Positions 1 to 6,251 are shown, counted from the stretch's first letter. The stretch: 8,059 nucleotides of DNA from Phycisphaerales bacterium (GCA_028288775.1 JAQGHP010000121.1:1-8059); one strand, 5' to 3'. The notes: a model not told the origin generated them from the letters alone. Made by a program: numbers and translations.

Positions 1-388
1 CACTTTGTCTCGTTTTGTCCCGCTTTCGCCCCTCTCCGTTGTGACATTTTCCGACAACCACAGCCCCGGCTGCGACTTATGAAAAGAGGGCCGACGGCGC
101 ACTGTGACATTTCTTATAACCCCAATCACAGGCGATGCTTATCGAGGCCCTATATAGATCGCATCCGAAATATCGGACCGCCGGTCAATGGAAAATCGTC
201 ATTCCCACCGTCGCCTGTTTATCAAATTATTGCGAACTTGGCATGCGCCGCTCCTTTGCCGATCCTTCCCTTTCTTGATCTGGGCAACGTGTACCCCACG
301 AAGCTGGCGTAACTTTCGGAGCAGGTTCCCTGCCTTCCGATCGGCGCGGCTGCGCGGCGAAGCATGTTGTCCCTACTGTGAATTTGCT
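1..388. other. Non-coding region upstream of the FG-GAP gene
   Basis: No credible gene is visible here. The open frames are under 80 codons, lack a clear ribosome binding site and show no recognisable family. The region holds short repeats: a 10-nt periodic pyrimidine-rich repeat at 4-33, the direct repeat TGTGACATTT at 40-49 and 103-112, the inverted pair CTGTGA (102-107) and TCACAG (126-131), the near-palindrome CCGAAATATCGG (165-176), the odd palindrome GACCGCCGGTC (176-186), and the small hairpin GCAGG-TTC-CCTGC (321-333). These are consistent with a regulatory or intergenic spacer, but no protein can be assigned to any of them. Confidence 0.6.
40..112 (+). repeat. Direct repeat TGTGACATTT, two copies
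   Basis: The decamer TGTGACATTT occurs at 40-49 and again at 103-112. Both copies are followed by AACC, after 6 nt in the first and 5 nt in the second. The first copy lies inside the inverted pair GTTGT (38-42) and ACAAC (54-58). The second lies inside CTGTGA (102-107) and TCACAG (126-131). A paired regulator site is possible, but two decamers in about 500 nt could also arise by chance. Confidence 0.3.
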
Positions 389-417
389 TTGCGTTCGTGA
401 GGTTCCGAAAGTATAGT
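389..417 (+). promoter_or_regulatory. Candidate sigma70-type promoter for the FG-GAP gene
   Basis: TTGCGT (389-394) could act as the -35 element; it matches only the TTG of the consensus. It is separated by 17 nt from TATAGT (412-417), which matches the -10 consensus at five of six bases. Transcription would begin near 424, exactly where the structured leader starts, giving a leader of about 140 nt before the ATG at 563. Promoter consensus in this phylum is not well known, so this is inference from spacing and similarity. Confidence 0.4.
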
Positions 418-420
418 TTG

Positions 421-525
421 CCGCACTCCCTTTAACGTCTCGCAACCTCCTGGGGGTGGGGCCGGCTACTCGCTATTACCATTCCGGACGGGCTGCCGAA
501 ATTTCGGCTCATAGCGAGGGTGCGG
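421..525 (+). promoter_or_regulatory. Structured 5' leader with nested stems
   Basis: Several perfect inverted repeats nest within about 105 nt. CCGCAC (421-426) pairs with GTGCGG (520-525). CTCGCTAT (469-476) pairs with ATAGCGAG (511-518). Inside that lies the perfect 14-nt palindrome GCCGAAATTTCGGC (495-508). The first two stems abut on their 3' sides, so they could stack coaxially. An unpaired CCTCC (446-450), which resembles an anti-Shine-Dalgarno sequence, sits in the open branch. The structure ends 37 nt before the start codon of the FG-GAP gene. It matches no riboswitch class I recognise. It could be a cis-regulatory RNA, a stabilising 5' structure, or partly a DNA operator at the palindrome. 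Confidence 0.45.
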
Positions 526-550
526 AGATCAATTGTGCCTGTCGCCGGGT

Positions 551-556
551 GGAGAG
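551..556 (+). promoter_or_regulatory. Ribosome binding site fixing the start at 563
   Basis: GGAGAG lies six bases before the ATG at 563 (the local sequence reads GGTGGAGAG). This supports the ATG over the in-frame TTG at 533, which has no Shine-Dalgarno sequence and would only add ten residues. Confidence 0.65.
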
Positions 557-562
557 AATGCA

Positions 563-3500
563 ATGCGACCGTTAAAGCGGGCTGCGCGGGGCGTCGGTAT
601 CGGCTTCGGGAAGACTATCAAACCGCCCGGCCGCGGAAAGCAACCGCGCGTATCCCTCGCCGAAGCGCTCGAAGAGCGCTTGGCGCTCTCCGCCTCCCCG
701 AGCATCCTGTCCATCACGCGCGCTTCGCCCGCGAATTCCTCAACCGATGCAACGGGCGTGGCCTACACCGTGACGTTTAGCGCGCCGGTGGTGGGCGTGG
801 CCGCCAGCGACTTCACGCTCGCCCTCAACGGCGTCACCGCCTCAGCGCCGCTGACCGTTTCCGGTTCGGGAGCGGCGTACACGGTCGCCGTGAACGGCAT
901 CGCCGGCACCGGCACGCTGGGCGTGAATTTCACGGATCACGATACCGTTCATGACGCGGCGGGGCATCGCCTGCTGAGGCCCAACGCGCCTCTCGCCTTT
1001 GGCGATCCTTATACGCTTACCACCAGTTCGAAGCCTCAATCCATCGCCGTGGCGGACCTGAATAGAGACGGCAGGCTGGACATCGTATCCAGCGGTAATC
1101 CCATTTCCGTACTCCTGGGCAACGGCGATGGGACGTTCACTTCAATTCCGATCGCGGGTGACGGTTCGAATTCGCCGACCATTGCGGTTGCGGACGTGAA
1201 CATGGACAGCAAGCCCGATCTCGTAACAGACTTCGGCGTGCGCCTGGGGAATGGCGACGGCACTTTCCAACCTCTAATCCCCTATTTCACGGGACCGTAC
1301 CCCAGTGGTATTGCGGTCGCGGACCTGAATGGAGACAACCGCCCCGATGTGATTGTAGGGGACGGTTACTACAACGGCTTCCGCATGTTCCTGGGCAACG
1401 GCGATGGTTCCTTTAAGCCTTCCAAGTTGTATGCGACCAGCGGCGCTCCCGCTTTCTTTTCAGCCGTCGACATCAATTCGGATAACTTCCCCGACCTCGT
1501 GGCTGTCTCCTCGTTCAACGGCTACGTGTCAGTATCGGTCGCAAAAGGTGACGGTACGTTTCAGCCGCAGCAAAATATTGCCGTCGGCGCGAGTTTCCAC
1601 TACGCCGGGACCGCAGACGTGAACGGGGACACAAAACCGGACCTGCTGCTTCTTGACTCCAGCAACTGGAAAGTGGGCATTATGCTCGGCAACGGCGACG
1701 GCACTTTCCAGCCGCCAGTCTCGTACGCCACCGACGGTCCGAATTCGCTTATTGCCGCAGATGTCAATGGGGACGGAAAACTAGACCTCGTCGTCAGTAG
1801 CAATCAAACCACCGGCCTGATTGATGTCCTGCTGGGCAACGGTGACGGTACATTCCAAACGCGCGTTGCTTTCGCGGTCGGCACTTATCCGCAGGCTATT
1901 GCGGTCGGCGACTTTAATGGTGATGGCGAGGCCGACATTGTAGCGGGCTACCAGTACCAATCTAACCTGACGGTGTTGTTGGGCAACATGAACGACAGTT
2001 ACACCGGCCCGGTCTACACCATCGATCATCCGTTGCCGTCGGTGCAATCGATTTCCCGCGCCGACCCCGCCAGGCCGTTGATCCACTCCGATTCGGTGAC
2101 TTACACCGTGACTTTCACTCAGCCCGTCACCGGCGTGGACCCGACCGACTTCGCCTTGGCGCTCAACGGCACGACCGGCCAGATCGTGCAAGTAACGCTC
2201 ATCAGCGGGGCGGTCTACACTGTTACGATCGACGGGGTTTCCGGCAGCGGAACGCTGGGCCTGAATTTCATTGATGACGGCAGCGTCCATGACCTCGCCG
2301 GGGAGGGGCTTGTGAGCTACACCGGCTCATTTAGCACTTCGCAAGTGCTTTCGACCGGTCCAAGTCCGACCTACCTGGCAGTTGCCGACGCCAACCGGGA
2401 CGGGAACCCGGACGTTTTCACCGCCAACTCCGGTAACTCGACTATCAGTGAGTTTCCGGGGAACGGCGACGGTACGTTTCAGCCCCCCGCGCCCGTTGCC
2501 CACGGGACAAGCAGCGTCTACTCCCTTTATACCGCCGACTTCAATCAGGACGGCAAGCCGGACCTGTTTGACGGCCAGTCCGGTGCGGTAATTCTGGGGA
2601 ATGGCGACGGGACTTTCCAGCCTCCTTTGGCGGGGACGGCCAGTCGCCCGTACTGCATTGCTGACGTAAACGGGGACGGCTTTCCTGACTTGGTTTTTCA
2701 GGGTTATCAATTCATTCAAGTCGCTTTAGGGAGGGGCGACGGCACCTTTCGGGCACCGGTCTCCATCCCAGTCAAAGGCGGAACTAACTTCGATTCTGTC
2801 TCGGCATGTGACATAAATCAGGATGGAATCGTGGACCTCGTCGCCGACTCCTTCGGAGTCATTAGCGTGTTGCTGGGCAGGGGAGATGGGACCTTTCAAT
2901 TGGCGTCCACCTATACTTCCGTTTTTCCCCTCAATTCTTCGGTGAACATTGCGGATGTGAACCACGACGGAATTCCAGACGTTATCGATCTTGACAACGT
3001 GTCGCAGGCGATCCGCGTGTTCCTCGGCAACGGCGACGGTACGCTACAGCCACCAATTTCCACGCCGGCGCCCGCTGGCAGATCCACGCTCGCCCTGACC
3101 GATGTGAACGCCGACGGCAACATTGACGCCGTGAGCGAAAGCTTTGCTAACACCGTGGTGCTGCTCCTAGGCAACGGAGACGGGAGTTTCCAACCTCAGC
3201 GCTTGAACAGCATCACCGCAACCTCCATCGCCGTGGCGGATGTGAACCGCGACGGGCGTCCCGATGTCATTGCCAACAACTATTACACGAACACGGCCGC
3301 TGTTTTACTAAATGGCGGCAATGGCGACCGCACCGGGGACCTTTACGCCGTCAATTCCGCCACGCCCGCGGTGAATCCCTTCGTGTTGACGGCGGGCGTG
3401 GAAGGAACTCGGACCCCAGCGATCATCGGATCGTTCACAGGTCAGCCGCAGGACGCCTTTACCGCGACCGCGGATTACGGCGACGGCTTCGGTGCCGGTA

Positions 3501-4519
3501 ACCTCCCGCTTAGCGGCAACAATTTCACGATCGCCAACACTTACCCCGAGGCCGGGACCTACAACGTGACGGTCGTGGTTACGGACACCACCGCCGGCCT
3601 GGTCAGCGCGCCGTTCTCCACGACCATCACGGTATCGGACGCGCCCATCGTCGCCACGATCACCGGCGCTCCGGCTACCATCACCCTGGGAGCGAGCGTC
3701 AATCTGAATTTCACCGCTACCAACACCAACACGCAGGAGACGGGGCCGCTCGTGGAGTCTTGGAACATTCAGGACGGGTCCAACACCGTCGTCGCCTCGG
3801 GCACCGGTGGTCCATTCACCTTCACACCGACGGCCGCGGGGACGTACACGGTGAACTTCAGCGCCGGCGAATCGGCCGTCGCCGACGCCGAGACCGGCAC
3901 GGCGACCGCGACCATCACCGTCAACCCGGCCGCCCCGACTTACCTCGGAACCCAAGTCGACGACGGCAACCGCCAGCGTTCGGAGGTCCGCAGCCTCACG
4001 TTCCACTTCTCCAGCCCGGTGACGCTCGGGGCCGGGGCGATCACCCTGGCCCGCTCCAATGCCCTGGGCAGCAACAGCGGCACCAACGACGGCAGCGCCC
4101 CCACCGACGCTTCCGCCGCCCTGGACCTCGCCCACGCCACCACCCCTGACGGGGGGATGAGCTGGGTCGTGCCGTTCGTGAAGAGCGTCGCCGGGTTCAC
4201 GGATGTCTCGGGGAGCCTGGTCGACGACGTCTACGCCGCCACCGTGCATGCGAGCCTCGTGACCGACTCGTTTGGGCAGATTCTCGTCGGCGGGGACCAG
4301 GTGAAGAACTTCCACCGCCTGTACGGGGACGTGACGGGGGCCAAGACGGTGAACAACGCCGACTTCGCGTTCTTCTCCAACACCTTCGGCCTCACCAGCG
4401 GTCAGGCAGGGTACAACCGCTACTTCGACCTGCCCGGCCTGGGCAACAAGATCTCCAACGCCGACTTCGCGCAGTTCTCCAATCGCTTCGGAAAGAAGTT
4501 CGTCTATACGGCGAATTGA
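563..4519 (+). CDS. FG-GAP/VCBS repeat surface protein with Ig/PKD domains and a dockerin-like tail
   Basis: This 1318-residue protein is probably secreted or cell-surface attached; its ligand is unknown. The basic N-terminus (1-33) has no classical hydrophobic signal. It leads to EALEERLALSA (34-44), a variant of the planctomycete LEPR-XLL motif. Domain order: Ig-like domain (about 46-137); seven FG-GAP/VCBS repeats, with D-x-N-x-D-G-type calcium loops starting near 165, 211, 254, 303, 352, 400 and 450; a second Ig-like domain (about 492-585); seven more repeats, with loops near 609, 659, 701, 750, 798, 847 and 893; a PKD-type domain (about 935-1028); another Ig/PKD-like domain (about 1029-1125); a beta-rich region (about 1126-1250); and a dockerin-like pair of helix-loop segments (about 1251-1318). 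Most repeats also carry LGNGDGTF. The repeat family forms seven-bladed propellers of the integrin-alpha type, usually used for adhesion or polymer binding. Both dockerin-like loops have lost calcium ligands. The ATG at 563 is chosen for its ribosome binding site. Confidence 0.9.
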   Translation: MRPLKRAARGVGIGFGKTIKPPGRGKQPRVSLAEALEERLALSASPSILSITRASPANSSTDATGVAYTVTFSAPVVGVAASDFTLALNGVTASAPLTVSGSGAAYTVAVNGIAGTGTLGVNFTDHDTVHDAAGHRLLRPNAPLAFGDPYTLTTSSKPQSIAVADLNRDGRLDIVSSGNPISVLLGNGDGTFTSIPIAGDGSNSPTIAVADVNMDSKPDLVTDFGVRLGNGDGTFQPLIPYFTGPYPSGIAVADLNGDNRPDVIVGDGYYNGFRMFLGNGDGSFKPSKLYATSGAPAFFSAVDINSDNFPDLVAVSSFNGYVSVSVAKGDGTFQPQQNIAVGASFHYAGTADVNGDTKPDLLLLDSSNWKVGIMLGNGDGTFQPPVSYATDGPNSLIAADVNGDGKLDLVVSSNQTTGLIDVLLGNGDGTFQTRVAFAVGTYPQAIAVGDFNGDGEADIVAGYQYQSNLTVLLGNMNDSYTGPVYTIDHPLPSVQSISRADPARPLIHSDSVTYTVTFTQPVTGVDPTDFALALNGTTGQIVQVTLISGAVYTVTIDGVSGSGTLGLNFIDDGSVHDLAGEGLVSYTGSFSTSQVLSTGPSPTYLAVADANRDGNPDVFTANSGNSTISEFPGNGDGTFQPPAPVAHGTSSVYSLYTADFNQDGKPDLFDGQSGAVILGNGDGTFQPPLAGTASRPYCIADVNGDGFPDLVFQGYQFIQVALGRGDGTFRAPVSIPVKGGTNFDSVSACDINQDGIVDLVADSFGVISVLLGRGDGTFQLASTYTSVFPLNSSVNIADVNHDGIPDVIDLDNVSQAIRVFLGNGDGTLQPPISTPAPAGRSTLALTDVNADGNIDAVSESFANTVVLLLGNGDGSFQPQRLNSITATSIAVADVNRDGRPDVIANNYYTNTAAVLLNGGNGDRTGDLYAVNSATPAVNPFVLTAGVEGTRTPAIIGSFTGQPQDAFTATADYGDGFGAGNLPLSGNNFTIANTYPEAGTYNVTVVVTDTTAGLVSAPFSTTITVSDAPIVATITGAPATITLGASVNLNFTATNTNTQETGPLVESWNIQDGSNTVVASGTGGPFTFTPTAAGTYTVNFSAGESAVADAETGTATATITVNPAAPTYLGTQVDDGNRQRSEVRSLTFHFSSPVTLGAGAITLARSNALGSNSGTNDGSAPTDASAALDLAHATTPDGGMSWVVPFVKSVAGFTDVSGSLVDDVYAATVHASLVTDSFGQILVGGDQVKNFHRLYGDVTGAKTVNNADFAFFSNTFGLTSGQAGYNRYFDLPGLGNKISNADFAQFSNRFGKKFVYTAN
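698..3345 (+). repeat. Internal duplication: two (Ig-like + seven FG-GAP) modules
   Basis: The encoded unit repeats with a period of about 444-446 residues. PSILSITRASP (residue 46 on) corresponds to PSVQSISRADP (residue 492 on), and the first calcium loops sit at residues 165 and 609. Within each module there are seven repeats about 42-50 residues apart, and the second or third interval is the shortest in both. Each module ends in a decayed last repeat, GNMNDSYTG in the first and GGNGDRTGD in the second. The layout indicates an ancestral module that was duplicated as a whole and then diverged. Confidence 0.8.
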
Positions 4520-4640
4520 GGGATGTGCGACTTGGGGCGCGATGGGAGAGGTGTTGTGCTTTTGGGTTAGAAGCAGCTCATCCCTTTCAACCGTGTTGTT
4601 GAATTCCTCAAGACGCATTGAGTCTCACGAGCGTGATGTC
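4520..4640 (+). other. Spacer between the two propeller genes
   Basis: This 121-nt gap contains one short hairpin, TTCAAC (4586-4591) with GTTGAA (4598-4603) and a six-base loop, with no T-run after it. I see no clear terminator or promoter, so read-through from the FG-GAP gene into the BNR gene is possible but not shown. Confidence 0.4.
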
Positions 4641-5753
4641 ATGCCAAATCTGCTCCCCAGCACTACTGCCGCATTCGCGTTGATCTTCAGTCTTTGGACG
4701 GCTGCCCCCGCCGTCCATGCCGATGCCATGCTCTGGAAGAGCAACGGGCCGCCCGCCGGGGTGGATACGATTGCGGTGGCGCCGAGCGATCCCAAGATCG
4801 TCTATGCGGGATCCACCGGAACCGATGGCGGGAAGGGAGTGTTCAAGAGCGCTGACGGCGGGCGTACCTGGGCGGCGGTGAATCATGGCATCACCAACCG
4901 GCGCATCAATGCGGTCGCCGTCGATCCGCTGCATTCTGAGATCGTCTATGCGGGCTATGAGGGGGAGGGCTTTTACAAAACCGCCGACGGCGGGGAGAAC
5001 TGGGCTACCATCAACACGGCTCCCGTACACCATGGAACGGCCATCGCCATCGACCCTGTCGATACCAACGTCCTCTACCTCGGCACCGATAGCGGGATGT
5101 TCAAGAGCATCGACGGCGGCAAGACCCTCGCGCGACTGAACAACGGCCAGCCAGAGGTCGGCAGCGTCGTGCGCATCGTCATTGATCCGCACGACCGCCG
5201 GACGGTGTACATCAGCAAGTACAACGACAAGCTCGAAAACTGCGGCATCTGGAAAAGCACGGACGCGGGGGCGAGCTGGAATGCTGCAAGCACCGGCATT
5301 GCCGGCGGCCCCGAGCGGCAGCTCGGCCCCAATCAAAAAATCGACGCCGCACGCATGACCTTTGGCCTGACCATCGACCCGCAGCAGCCGGGCGTCCTCT
5401 ACGCCGGCACGCTTGGCGGCGGAGTGTTCAAGACCACCGACGGTGCGGCCCACTGGATTCACTCCAGCGACGGCATCAACACGGGCATGTCGTTCGGGAA
5501 CAATGTCTATAGCCTCGCGGTCGATCCCCGCAACTCTGGCGTGGTTTACGCGGGCACCGCCGGAGGAGGGATTTTCAAAACCTCAGACGCCGGCAAGCAC
5601 TGGGTCGGCGAAAGCCAGGGCCTTCCCCCGCAAAGCGAGCACGGCGACATGGTCGGCATCATCTGGGCGCTCACCCTGGACCCAAAAACCCGCACGCTGT
5701 ACGCCGCCCACTATGGAGACTCCGACGGCGTCTACGCCGCGAGCCTTCCTTAA
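4641..5753 (+). CDS. Exported BNR/Asp-box repeat beta-propeller protein
   Basis: This 370-residue protein starts with a typical signal peptide: a hydrophobic stretch around residues 10-25, with likely cleavage after VHA (25-27). The rest is built of Asp-box (BNR) repeats, pattern S/T-x-D-G/A-G/A-x-x-W. The boxes begin at KSADGGRTW (69), KTADGGENW (113), KSIDGGKTL (155, Leu in place of Trp), KSTDAGASW (205), KTTDGAAHW (264) and KTSDAGKHW (313). Each is preceded by a VDP...VYAG-type strand pair. A last half repeat (LTLDPKTRTLYAAHYG) has no box and may close the propeller. The family fold occurs in sialidases, sortilin/VPS10 and GH74 xyloglucanases, but no catalytic residues can be assigned, so a binding or structural role in the periplasm or outside is safer. 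The ATG at 4641 is chosen for the signal peptide; no strong ribosome binding site is seen. It lies 121 nt after the FG-GAP gene on the same strand. Confidence 0.85.
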   Translation: MPNLLPSTTAAFALIFSLWTAAPAVHADAMLWKSNGPPAGVDTIAVAPSDPKIVYAGSTGTDGGKGVFKSADGGRTWAAVNHGITNRRINAVAVDPLHSEIVYAGYEGEGFYKTADGGENWATINTAPVHHGTAIAIDPVDTNVLYLGTDSGMFKSIDGGKTLARLNNGQPEVGSVVRIVIDPHDRRTVYISKYNDKLENCGIWKSTDAGASWNAASTGIAGGPERQLGPNQKIDAARMTFGLTIDPQQPGVLYAGTLGGGVFKTTDGAAHWIHSSDGINTGMSFGNNVYSLAVDPRNSGVVYAGTAGGGIFKTSDAGKHWVGESQGLPPQSEHGDMVGIIWALTLDPKTRTLYAAHYGDSDGVYAASLP

Positions 5754-5867
5754 AGTGAACGGCTCGGGAACCAGGGGCGGTATCTGAAATGACTTCCGTC
5801 TCCTCCGGCCCGCCACCGTCTGCGGGCCAGCCGTATCGCGGCAATCTGGGTAACGCAAAATCGCTTG

Positions 5868-5897
5868 CGTTTGCGAAAATCGTGTGATTTTCAAACG
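5868..5897. repeat. Bulged 12-bp hairpin downstream of the BNR gene
   Basis: CGTTT (5868-5872) and GAAAATC (5875-5881) pair with GATTTTC (5886-5892) and AAACG (5893-5897). This gives 12 bp with a two-base GC bulge and a four-base loop. It lies 115 nt after the BNR stop codon and lacks a following T-run, so it is not a standard intrinsic terminator. A competing stem overlaps it: ACGCAA (5853-5858) with TTGCGT (5865-5870). It could serve as an mRNA 3'-end structure. Confidence 0.45.
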
Positions 5898-5959
5898 GGC
5901 ACCCAGCGCGCTCTTGCGCGGTCCGGGGTAAAGGGTTGCGCGCCAAAATGTAAACCTTT

Positions 5960-5973
5960 TGCTATATATATAG
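5960..5973 (+). promoter_or_regulatory. TATA-rich palindrome, candidate extended -10 promoter
   Basis: CTATATATATAG (5962-5973) is a perfect 12-bp palindrome in an otherwise GC-rich area. On the + strand TG-C-TATATA (5960-5968) has the form of an extended -10 element. No -35 with good spacing is seen; TTGCGC at 5936-5941 is 21 nt away, too far. No gene follows, so if it works as a promoter the product would be a non-coding RNA. Because the core is palindromic, activity on either strand is possible. Confidence 0.3.
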
Positions 5974-6000
5974 TGGGCAGTGGTTTTTTCGAAGTGTGCA

Positions 6001-6031
6001 ATGACGGACTGGTCATGGCGTGGCCAACGCC
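6001..6031 (+). ncRNA. Two abutting hairpins, possible small RNA core
   Basis: ATGAC (6001-6005) pairs with GTCAT (6012-6016) around a six-base loop. Directly after it, GGCGT (6017-6021) pairs with ACGCC (6027-6031) around a five-base loop, with no base between the two hairpins. They lie about 28 nt downstream of the TATA-rich candidate promoter in a stretch without a convincing gene. I recognise no RNA family here. Five-base stems are short, so this is a candidate only. Confidence 0.25.
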
Positions 6032-6097
6032 TGTTTGGGCTGGGAGGTTGTTTATTGCTTCTCGCAATACGAAAGCGGAATTCGGCCTCAACCGTTT

Positions 6098-6251
6098 AGA
6101 AGTGGTTTCAGAACCTTAATCGTGACATGGGCGTCCCGCCCATGCTCGAGGCGTGCGAGGCCGAAATGTCTTGAAATATAGGCTCTTTAATTTGAGTATT
6201 GCTCGCACGGGCGGGACGCCCGTGTCACAACGCGGTTCTGAAACCGCTTCT
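6098..6251. repeat. MITE-like nested inverted-repeat element
   Basis: The ends are an 18-bp inverted repeat with one mismatch: AGAAGTGGTTTCAGAACC (6098-6115) against 6234-6251. After a 5-6 nt spacer, a 23-nt segment (6122-6144) repeats inverted at 6206-6228 with two differences. Each 23-nt segment contains its own hairpin: CATGGGCG-TCC-CGCCCATG (6126-6144) on the left and CACGGGCG-GGA-CGCCCGTG (6206-6224) on the right. The two differences fall at paired positions, so both hairpins stay perfect. GGTT-TCAG-AACC in the outer arm is a further small palindrome. The centre (about 6160-6200) is AT-richer and has no gene. No target-site duplication is evident and no transposase is present. GGGCGTCCCGCCC palindromes of this kind are, to my knowledge, dispersed in several planctomycete and related genomes. 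The element lies 33 nt past the 3' end of the STAS gene and could also end its transcript. Confidence 0.75.

Larger units (their letters stand above)
5754..6097. other. Non-coding stretch between the BNR gene and the palindromic element
   Basis: I see no convincing gene in these 344 nt. The open frames crossing it have no family resemblance and change composition abruptly. Apart from the bulged hairpin, the TATA-rich palindrome and the paired hairpins listed separately, the stretch is unremarkable. It is clearly more AT-rich after about 5940 than the flanking genes. Confidence 0.55.

Noticed and set aside
79..445. Small open frames on both strands upstream of the FG-GAP gene
   Set aside because: They overlap each other, lack ribosome sites and recognisable features, and have no codon bias like the real genes.
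421..525. Known riboswitch (for example cyclic-di-GMP type) in the leader
   Set aside because: I could not find the conserved loop sequences of the classes I know; only the stem arrangement is suggestive.
1781..2290. Minus-strand open frame of 169 codons
   Set aside because: Antisense to FG-GAP repeats and the second Ig-like domain; low-complexity composition and no ribosome binding site.
1055..3270. CRISPR array or non-coding tandem repeat
   Set aside because: The recurring GGCAACGGCGACGG-type sequence encodes the LGNGDGTF motif of FG-GAP repeats in one uninterrupted frame, with degenerate third positions.
3308..4618. Long open frame on the minus strand (436 codons)
   Set aside because: It lies antisense to the PKD and dockerin-like part of the FG-GAP gene, whose + frame shows clear domains. 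The product is Arg/Gly/Val-rich with no family resemblance, as expected of a GC-driven shadow.
4608..5462. Minus-strand open frame of 284 codons
   Set aside because: Antisense to the BNR protein, whose signal peptide and six Asp-boxes establish the + frame.
4641..5753. Sialidase or GH74 xyloglucanase assignment
   Set aside because: Only Asp-box repeats are visible. The sialidase arginine triad and FRIP motif or the GH74 catalytic aspartates cannot be identified, so an enzymatic call is not supported.
5865..6119. Plus-strand open frame of 84 codons
   Set aside because: It begins inside the bulged hairpin, crosses the TATA-rich palindrome and the paired hairpins, and encodes nothing recognisable.
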